Part shown: piece after piece, positions 5,371 to 10,437 of the stretch
Layout of the letters: each line of letters starts with the position of its first letter
How positions within the stretch are numbered: the first letter of the stretch is position 1
Assembly (NCBI GenBank): GCA_900544475.1
Contig: UQVU01000057.1
Location: forward strand, 1-10,437
Reading direction: 5' to 3'
Origin: an uncultured Butyricicoccus sp.
GTDB lineage: Bacteria; Bacillota; Clostridia; Oscillospirales; Butyricicoccaceae
Length of the DNA: 10,437 bases
The notes under the pieces: model-generated
The model's database searches: none
Told to the model about the DNA's origin: nothing
The model's input: only the letters and a program-made list of their open reading frames with translations
Translations under genes and position numbers: made by a program

Positions 5371-6831
5371 TTGAAACTACTCCAACGCATCTGCCTGCTG
5401 GCCGCCGTGCCGGCGGTGCTTGCGCTCTGCATTCTGCGGATGCCTCTGCGCTTCGGCGCGGACAGCAGCGCGTTTTCGGACGCTGTGCCCGTGAGCTGCG
5501 AAGTCGGCGGCGAGGCGGTCGAAGCACGCGAAACCACCCTCCCGCAGGGGCAAAACGAGCTTCATCTGCGCTCGTGGACGCGGAACGGCGAGGACGTCTG
5601 CGTCATGGGCAGCTTTCAGACCGCGCACCGCACGCACCGCTCCCGCGCAATTTGGTCGGCTGAAATCGCGGACGAGGCGCTCTCCGTGCGCTGGTTTGAC
5701 GGGCAGATCTGGCACGAGGAGCCGATAAAAGTCGGCCGATACCGCTCCAACACCGCGTTTTTCATCACGGGACACGAAGTTTCGGTTCTCTGCTACACGC
5801 CGCAGGCGTGGGCGCTTCTCGAAAACGGCTCGCGCCAGCTGACCGGGAACTGGCTCGGCTACATGCAGACCGAGCAGACGCGCGACGGCTGGCGGCTCAG
5901 CCTGTGCGCCCCGAAGATGGGGAGCGGCAGCGCAGCGGATTTTGTCTGCGTGACCGCCGCCGACCCGAACGCCATCGACTGGTCGAGGGAGGGTATTCCC
6001 GCGCTGTGGAGCACCTACCGCAACGCAGGCGGCGGCCGATGGTGCTTTGACGGCTACTACGCTCCCTCGCCCGACACCTATGTGCCGACCGGCACGAACG
6101 TTTTCTTTCGCAATCCGGCGTCCTATCTTACCAAGAGCTTTCTCTATCAGACCAAATCGAGCCGCACCGCCGTTGACCTCAGCATCGCGATGCTCGACAC
6201 GCTCATCCGCGAGCAGAACAGCGACGGCTTCTGGCCGACCCTCTCGGGCAGCACGTGGCTCGAAAGCGCCTACGGCATCGGCCCCGGCTTCTACGATACG
6301 CGCTTCAACACCGAGTTCGCGTTCCTGCTGCTCGAAGCGCAGTCCCGCTGTCCGTCCGAGCTCTACCGCGACAGCCTGCGGCGCTACTGTGACTTTTTCG
6401 CGGGTTTCGCCGAGGATTTTCACAGCGAGACCGGTAGCGGCGGCTGGTTTGTGCCGGATTACGTAGACAGCAGCCTGACCCATACCGCCCACACGAGCCT
6501 CAACCATCAGCTTGCGGAAATTCTGCTTCTCTACAAGGCGGCCGATGTGCTTGAGGACCGCAGTCTTGCCGCGCTCGCGGACAGAATGCTTACCGCCGTG
6601 GACGACAGCGGCGAGAGCTGGGTGCGCGAGGACGACGACCTGCACTATCAGGTATCCCCGGACGGCGTTTTCGAGGGCATCGACTACCCCTACCTCACCT
6701 ATGATGACCTGTTCAAGCTGCAAAAGCACCTGAACGCCCGTTTTTCGCGGAACGATCCCGTGCTCGACACGCTCATGGCGCACAAACGCGCGTGGATGGA
6801 CGAAAACGGCGTCACGGCCTACATGAAATAA
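5371..6831 (+). CDS. Exported or membrane-anchored protein with a C-terminal alpha/alpha-toroid-like domain
   Basis: A 486-residue protein with a signal-anchor (residues 6-24, LAAVPAVLALCIL at its core). The cysteine at 20 does not form a good lipobox. Residues about 40-245 look beta-rich with many Trp and Tyr. From about 265 the sequence is helical with paired aromatic motifs: EQNSDGFWP (281-289), SAYGIGPGFYDTRFNTEFAF (299-318), GGWFVPDYVD (357-366), SLNHQLAEILLLYKA (376-390) and YPYLTYDDLFKLQ (439-451). Repeating helix hairpins with W/H/D-rich loops resemble (alpha/alpha)6 barrels of polysaccharide-active enzymes such as glucuronyl C5-epimerases and glycoside hydrolases. No family or catalytic residue can be named with confidence. 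The start is TTG at 5371, supported by AAAGGAGA about nine bases upstream. It is translationally close to the zinc-ribbon gene (12 bases apart) and likely co-transcribed. A role at the cell envelope or on glycans is inferred only. Confidence 0.8.
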   Translation: MKLLQRICLLAAVPAVLALCILRMPLRFGADSSAFSDAVPVSCEVGGEAVEARETTLPQGQNELHLRSWTRNGEDVCVMGSFQTAHRTHRSRAIWSAEIADEALSVRWFDGQIWHEEPIKVGRYRSNTAFFITGHEVSVLCYTPQAWALLENGSRQLTGNWLGYMQTEQTRDGWRLSLCAPKMGSGSAADFVCVTAADPNAIDWSREGIPALWSTYRNAGGGRWCFDGYYAPSPDTYVPTGTNVFFRNPASYLTKSFLYQTKSSRTAVDLSIAMLDTLIREQNSDGFWPTLSGSTWLESAYGIGPGFYDTRFNTEFAFLLLEAQSRCPSELYRDSLRRYCDFFAGFAEDFHSETGSGGWFVPDYVDSSLTHTAHTSLNHQLAEILLLYKAADVLEDRSLAALADRMLTAVDDSGESWVREDDDLHYQVSPDGVFEGIDYPYLTYDDLFKLQKHLNARFSRNDPVLDTLMAHKRAWMDENGVTAYMK

Positions 6832-6843
6832 GGAGATTGACCC

Positions 6844-7323
6844 ATGTTTTGTATGAACTGCGGAAAGGCGCTGCCGGACGGCGCGAAATTCTGTATGTAC
6901 TGCGGCACACCGCTCGGTGCGGCGCCTGCCCCCGCTCCGGTCGGGTTCTGCCTGCCGGGACGGAAATATCTCGCGTGCGACGCGCTCTACCCGAATGGCG
7001 GCGCGTACATCGAGTCCCCCGCCTACCAGCACGACCGCGAGCGCATGAAGGCGTCTGAGCTGGCGACAACGCCGTACTCCGGCTTCGATTTCACGAATTA
7101 CGCACAGCTTGAGGACGGCGCGATGGTCGGCTTCGTGTTCGGCCACACCGCCGAAAACCGCGCAGCCGAGGACTTCTACTACAACCTCTACCTGCTGCGC
7201 CCGGACGGCCATGCGGTCTTTCTGAACGCCGGCGGTCGCCGCTGCACCGGCCTTTACGTGCAGGACGGCGAAGTGCACTGGACGGAAAACGGCGAAACGT
7301 ACCGCGTTTCTCTCCCTGCATAA
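6844..7323 (+). CDS. Zinc-ribbon protein with a C-terminal domain of unknown function
   Basis: A 159-residue protein. The N-terminus MFCMNCGKALPDGAKFCMYC holds two CxxC knuckles (C3, C6, C17, C20), a classic zinc-ribbon that binds one Zn2+. A short Ala/Pro linker (GAAPAPAPV, about 25-33) follows, then a domain of about 120 residues with Tyr- and Phe-rich likely beta strands (SGFDFTNYAQLEDGAMVGFV, YYNLYLLRPDGHAVFL, YVQDGEVHWTENGETYRVSL). I do not recognise that domain. There is no signal peptide or TM helix, so it should be cytoplasmic. The ATG at 6844 has AAGGAG overlapping the stop of the upstream gene, so it is the second gene of an operon. A bidirectional terminator follows. In clostridia, zinc-ribbon N-termini often head proteins of diverse, poorly known function, so no role is proposed. 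Confidence 0.85.
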   Translation: MFCMNCGKALPDGAKFCMYCGTPLGAAPAPAPVGFCLPGRKYLACDALYPNGGAYIESPAYQHDRERMKASELATTPYSGFDFTNYAQLEDGAMVGFVFGHTAENRAAEDFYYNLYLLRPDGHAVFLNAGGRRCTGLYVQDGEVHWTENGETYRVSLPA

Positions 7324-7332
7324 TCACAAAAC

Positions 7333-7380
7333 AAAAGACGAACGATTTCACCGAAAGCAACCGGTATCGTTCGTCTTTTT
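7333..7380. terminator. bidirectional terminator between the zinc-ribbon gene and xdhC
   Basis: AAAAGACGAACGAT (7333-7346) pairs perfectly with ATCGTTCGTCTTTT (7366-7379), with ACCG/CGGT extending the stem inside. T-runs occur on both strands, matching the convergent gene ends. Confidence 0.93.
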
Positions 7381-7382
7381 CT

Positions 7383-8309
7383 TTACTTTTTCGTCAAATC
7401 CGTGAGCATCACTGTCATCTCTCCTCCGCAGACCATGCCCTCTTTTTCCGCGACGTCATTCGACATATCGATCGTCACACACCGGCTTTCGCCCGTGCCG
7501 ATGAGGTAGTACGCCTGCCGCAGCACGGCGCTCTCGCTGCATCCGCCGCCGATGGTGCCGCGGTACTGCGTCGAGCTGTCGATGGCCATGAACGCGCCGG
7601 ACTTGACCGGTGTCGAGCCGCTCGTGTCGCAGACCATCATGAGCACCTTGTCGATGCTTTCGTCCGCGACATACCGCAGCAGCGGCAGGTCGATGTCCTC
7701 GCTCGTGAGAATACTGCTGTGGGAGCGGCGTCGGGTTTCCGCGCGGCGGCACGCAATCAGCTCCGCGACGATCGAAATCGCGATTTCCTTGACGGTCAGC
7801 GCCCCGATGTCCAGACCGATGGGCGTATGGATGGCGTCGAGCTTTGCGCGGTCGAAGCCCTCGCTTTCGAGCAGGTTCAGCAGACCCGTCGTGCGCCGCT
7901 TCGAGCCGATCATGCCGAGGTATTTCGGCATCGTCCCGCCGAGAATTTCGCGCAGACAGTCCGCGTCGTAGCGGTGGCCGCGCGTGATGACCGCGACGTA
8001 ATCGCCCTCCCCGATGCCGATTTTCTCGATGGCCGCCGGGAACAGGTCGCAATAGACCGCGTTCGCCTCAGGGAAGCGCGGCCGGTTCGCAAAGGACGGG
8101 CGGTCGTCCGCTACCGTGACCTCGAAGCCGAGGTCGGCGGCGTACCGACAGAGCGGCTGCGCGATGTTGCCGCCGCCGAGCAGAATCAGCCGCTCGTTCG
8201 GCAGGAAATTGCGCGTCAGCTCCCGGCCCTCCGCCTCAAAGCGCAGCGCCGACGGCAGACCGCGCTCCGCCCTCTCTCTGATTTCGCCGAATTGCTCTAA
8301 CAGGTTCAT
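7383..8309 (-). CDS. XdhC/CoxI-family molybdoenzyme maturation protein, domains in reversed order
   Basis: A 308-residue cytoplasmic protein of the XdhC/CoxI family, which binds or sulfurates molybdenum cofactor and inserts it into xanthine dehydrogenase-type hydroxylases. Residues about 39-190 form the Rossmann-like XdhC_C domain: LILLGGGNIAQPL, VADDRPSFAN, ITRGHRYDADCL, YLGMIGSKRR and PIGLDIGALTVKEIAISIVA. Residues about 218-306 form the CoxI/XdhC N-type domain: VCDTSGSTPVKSGAFMAID, RGTIGGGCSES and MVCGGEMTVML. In canonical XdhC the CoxI part comes first, so this is a swap or permutation. The ATG at 8309 has AGGAGG seven bases upstream. It has its own promoter and lies downstream of the cstA terminator. 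Xanthine from the nearby guanine deaminase would be a fitting substrate for the enzyme it serves, but no molybdoenzyme subunit is seen here. Confidence 0.88.
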   Translation of the reverse strand: MNLLEQFGEIRERAERGLPSALRFEAEGRELTRNFLPNERLILLGGGNIAQPLCRYAADLGFEVTVADDRPSFANRPRFPEANAVYCDLFPAAIEKIGIGEGDYVAVITRGHRYDADCLREILGGTMPKYLGMIGSKRRTTGLLNLLESEGFDRAKLDAIHTPIGLDIGALTVKEIAISIVAELIACRRAETRRRSHSSILTSEDIDLPLLRYVADESIDKVLMMVCDTSGSTPVKSGAFMAIDSSTQYRGTIGGGCSESAVLRQAYYLIGTGESRCVTIDMSNDVAEKEGMVCGGEMTVMLTDLTKK

Positions 8310-8365
8310 GTTCCGCCCTCCTGATTGCTTGTTTCCGAAGTATCTGCCGAACGACCGTGTATGCA

Positions 8366-8385
8366 GCGAGGTGAGGACACCCCGC
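8366..8385 (-). promoter_or_regulatory. GC-rich hairpin in the xdhC leader
   Basis: On the minus strand GCGGGGTG (8385-8378) pairs with CACCTCGC (8373-8366), eight pairs with one G-U, around a UCCU tetraloop. It lies mid-way in the roughly 135-base leader between the xdhC promoter and its ATG, and it has no U-run after it. A role as a regulatory RNA is only a possibility. I cannot match it to a known riboswitch. Confidence 0.35.
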
Positions 8386-8450
8386 CCTGCGGCATGGAAT
8401 ATCGACAGTGAAGCCGTTCTTTCTTTCCTGATTGACAGACCGTTTCTTTT

Positions 8451-8479
8451 ATTATATCGTCAAACCGTTTTCATAGCAA
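8451..8479 (-). promoter_or_regulatory. promoter of xdhC
   Basis: On the minus strand TTGCTA (8479-8474) and a perfect TATAAT (8456-8451) are 17 bases apart, immediately after the cstA terminator. Transcription would begin near 8444 and leave a leader of about 135 bases. Confidence 0.75.
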
Positions 8480-8482
8480 GCG

Positions 8483-8511
8483 AAAACCCGGCCTCCGTCC
8501 GGAAGCCGGGT
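8483..8511 (-). terminator. terminator of cstA
   Basis: On the minus strand ACCCGGC (8511-8505) pairs with GCCGGGT (8492-8486), followed by TTT then CGC. It lies about 15 bases after the cstA stop codon. The U-run is short (four T counting the stem end), so termination may be partial. Confidence 0.7.
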
Positions 8512-8525
8512 CGTTTTGATGCAGT

Positions 8526-10247
8526 TTAATTTTCGCTGTTCTTTTCGCTCTTTGCGTAGCTCTTGAACGAGTGGATAACGATAGTCAGACCGAGAACGAT
8601 CAGCAGGATCGCAAGGATAAGCTGAAGTCCGTTCGCGATGAATACCGCGCCCCACGTGGTCTCGCCCGCCGGGATAGCGGTCGAAGCGGCGGCGGAAATC
8701 GCCTTGACCATGGCGATAAGACGCTGTACCAGAGCGGTGAAGGTGACGCACAGCATGATGATCAGCGGGGGGAAGATCATCTTGTTGCTGCGGCCGGTGA
8801 CCTTCAGGAAGACGCACAGGGTAGACAGGACCAGAGCGCTCAGCAGCTGGTTTGCAGAACCGAACAGGGGCCAGATGTTGGCGTAGCCGATCTTGGTCAG
8901 GATGAAGCCGAACACCAGAGTGATGAAGGTGGAGAAGTAGACGTTGCAGAGCAGCTTGCGCCAGCCCTCAGCGTGCTCCATGTCGTCCACGCTGAACAGC
9001 TCCTGGAAGCTCATGCGGCCGATACGGGCCACGGCATCAAGGCTGGTCAGAGCCAGTGCGGAAACGCACATGGTCATAAAGACGGTAGCGGCATAAGCGG
9101 GGACACCGAACATCTCAAAGAAACCGGCGACGCCGCGGCTGAAGATCTGGAAGGGAGTACCGGCGGCGGGGGTGCCGTCAGCAGCGGCAGCAGCACCGGC
9201 GACGCAGAGGGCCAGAACAGCCAGCAGGCTCTCGAGGATCATGGCGCCATAGCCGACCTTCAGCATATCCTTCTCGTTCTCGACGGTCTTGGAGGAAGTG
9301 CCGGAAGAGACGAGGCTGTGGAAGCCGGAGACAGCACCGCAGGCCACGGTGACGAACAGGATGGGGAACATGGTACCCAGCTTCTCGTTGGTGAAACCGG
9401 TGAAGACGGGCAGATTCATGGTGGGATGAGCGACCAGCAGGCCCACAACGGCACCGGCGATCATGGCCACGAACATGAAGGTGGTCATGTGGTCCCGGGG
9501 CTGCTTCAGCAGCCACATGGGAAGCACGGCGGCAAAGAAGATATAAACGAAGGTGATATAGCTCCATGCGGCCTTGCCCAGGATGATGGGCAGATTTGCG
9601 CCAATGACAAAAGACAGCACGATGAAAACGATGCTGATGACGCTCTCTTTCCAGCCGGAGAAGTTGAACTTCTTCTGGATGAGGCCGAAGACGACAGCGA
9701 AGACCATGAACATGATGGAGACCATACCGGCAGCGCCGTTGGTCTGCGCAGCCTCCACCAGAGCACCGTCGGCGCCGAAGGCATTGAAGGTTCCGGCCAC
9801 CATGTCAGCAAACGCTGCAATGACGATGCCGCAGAACAGCCAGCAGAACAGCAGGAACAGCTTGCGGCCGGTCTTGCCGATGTACTTTTCGATCAGCATG
9901 CCCATGCTCTTGCCGTCGTTCTTGACGGAAGCGTACAGAGCGCCGAAGTCGGTGACAGCGCCGAAGAAGATGCCGCCCAGCAGCACCCACAGCAGGACAG
10001 GCAGCCAGCCGAAAGCAGCAGCCTGGATGGCACCGGTGACAGGGCCTGCACCGGCGATGGAGCTGAACTGGTGCGCAAACACGGTCCAGCCGTTGGTGGG
10101 GACATAGTCACGGCCATCCTCGTGGACGACTGCGGGGGTCTTGGCGGTGGGGTCGATGCCCCACTTGTTGGCCAGCCAGCGGCCATACAGCGTATAAGCG
10201 CCGAACAGACACACGGCTGCGATCAAAACGATGACCAGCGTATTCAT
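8526..10247 (-). CDS. cstA: CstA-family transporter (carbon starvation protein A)
   Basis: A 573-residue polytopic membrane protein of the CstA family, which includes peptide transporters and the pyruvate transporters BtsT and CstA of E. coli. Family marks are the N-terminal TM TLVIVLIAAVCLFGAYTLY, AGAGPVTGAIQAAAFGWLP, the TDFGALYASVKNDGKSMG loop, CGAVSGFHSLVSSGTSSKTV, a GYGAMILESLLAVLALC helix, ALTSLDAVARIGR and FGSANQLLSALVLSTLCVFL. About 14-16 hydrophobic segments can be counted roughly. The length suits the shorter Gram-positive type. The start at 10247 (MNTLVIVL) is preferred over an in-frame ATG at 10274 because AGAGG lies eight bases upstream. Codon choice (Ala GCT/GCC, Leu CTG) differs from its neighbours, which favour GCG and CTC, suggesting high expression or a different origin. 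Likely substrate is a peptide or pyruvate, not resolvable from sequence. Confidence 0.93.
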   Translation of the reverse strand: MNTLVIVLIAAVCLFGAYTLYGRWLANKWGIDPTAKTPAVVHEDGRDYVPTNGWTVFAHQFSSIAGAGPVTGAIQAAAFGWLPVLLWVLLGGIFFGAVTDFGALYASVKNDGKSMGMLIEKYIGKTGRKLFLLFCWLFCGIVIAAFADMVAGTFNAFGADGALVEAAQTNGAAGMVSIMFMVFAVVFGLIQKKFNFSGWKESVISIVFIVLSFVIGANLPIILGKAAWSYITFVYIFFAAVLPMWLLKQPRDHMTTFMFVAMIAGAVVGLLVAHPTMNLPVFTGFTNEKLGTMFPILFVTVACGAVSGFHSLVSSGTSSKTVENEKDMLKVGYGAMILESLLAVLALCVAGAAAAADGTPAAGTPFQIFSRGVAGFFEMFGVPAYAATVFMTMCVSALALTSLDAVARIGRMSFQELFSVDDMEHAEGWRKLLCNVYFSTFITLVFGFILTKIGYANIWPLFGSANQLLSALVLSTLCVFLKVTGRSNKMIFPPLIIMLCVTFTALVQRLIAMVKAISAAASTAIPAGETTWGAVFIANGLQLILAILLIVLGLTIVIHSFKSYAKSEKNSEN

Positions 10248-10333
10248 TGTTTTTACCTCTTTCCTTTTTTTCACGCGGCAAACCGGCCAGGTGCACAGCG
10301 CCGTCCGGCAGACGAAGCAGGGCCGCAGGGTGT

Positions 10334-10397
10334 AAAAAAGCCCTCGTCCATTCGGAAGATCTTCCTTGGGCGGAAGATCGTTCCCGAAGACGAAGGC
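10334..10397 (-). promoter_or_regulatory. long terminator-like hairpin upstream of cstA (attenuator or upstream-gene terminator)
   Basis: On the minus strand GCCTTCGTC (10397-10389) pairs with GACGAGGGC (10348-10340), one U-G pair, followed by six T (10339-10334). Inside, TTCGG/CCGAA (10388-10384 with 10355-10351) and GATCTTCC/GGAAGATC (10379-10372 with 10365-10358) extend the stem to about 22 pairs. No promoter-like sequence is seen between the hairpin and the cstA start, a GC-rich stretch of about 85 bases, so it may lie inside the cstA leader and act as an attenuator. Alternatively it ends a gene beyond the right edge. Confidence 0.7.
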
Positions 10398-10402
10398 TCA
10401 CA

Positions 10403-10424
10403 CATCCACTGCACATTGTGGATG
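10403..10424. repeat. inverted repeat ahead of the cstA leader hairpin
   Basis: CATCCAC (10403-10409) and GTGGATG (10418-10424) form a perfect seven-base inverted repeat with an eight-base centre. It lies six bases from the terminator-like hairpin and could be another RNA stem of the leader or an operator. It is close to the window end, so its context is lost. Confidence 0.5.
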
Positions 10425-10437
10425 ATTCTGCTCCGCG

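Noticed and set aside
5377..7278. Very long minus-strand open frame (633 codons) opposite the toroid and zinc-ribbon genes
   Set aside because: It mirrors the codon pattern of the real plus-strand genes, crosses two of them, lacks a ribosome binding site and gives a low-complexity Arg/Ala/Val-rich product.
10334..10437. T-box leader upstream of cstA
   Set aside because: No T-box consensus (TGGNACCGCG type) precedes the terminator-like hairpin and no Stem I features are visible in the part that lies within the window.

Overview
The window looks like a chromosomal segment of a high-GC gut Firmicute, probably Oscillospiraceae-like Clostridia. This is inferred from GC-rich coding DNA combined with strong AGGAGG-type ribosome binding sites, TTGACA/TATAAT promoters, a purine riboswitch, intrinsic terminators with long U-runs, a single-cluster clostridial ferredoxin and clostridial-style XRE and HxlR regulators. 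No rRNA, tRNA, CRISPR array, phage module or insertion sequence is visible.

Left part (1-2035) is worn. It holds a minus-strand XRE regulator that runs off the edge and is broken by one frameshift, an intact HxlR regulator with its own promoter and terminator, then the C-terminal half of a MATE exporter (minus) abutting the effector-binding half of a LysR regulator (plus). Both fragments lost their 5' halves at one junction near 1406-1439. This looks like a single deletion across an old divergent MATE/LysR pair, or an assembly join.

Middle (2036-4979): a consensus promoter drives a leader with a guanine-class purine riboswitch (specificity base C) and an intrinsic terminator, followed by guanine deaminase. 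This purine unit is the clearest regulatory system in the window. Next come a frameshifted gene for a two-TM-anchored exported protein, a small [4Fe-4S] ferredoxin and a strong bidirectional terminator.

Right part (4980-10437): a small acidic orphan protein (minus); a two-gene plus-strand operon of an exported alpha/alpha-toroid-like protein and a zinc-ribbon protein, starting with a terminator-like leader hairpin; an XdhC-family protein (minus) whose two domains appear in the reverse of the usual order; and a CstA transporter (minus) preceded by a long terminator-like hairpin that may be an attenuator. Guanine deaminase (guanine to xanthine) and XdhC (maturation of xanthine dehydrogenase-type molybdoenzymes) both point to purine catabolism, though no molybdoenzyme subunit lies in the window. 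Nothing here is clearly a new system. The best leads are the variant riboswitch and its logic, the shared truncation junction, the permuted XdhC and the cstA leader.
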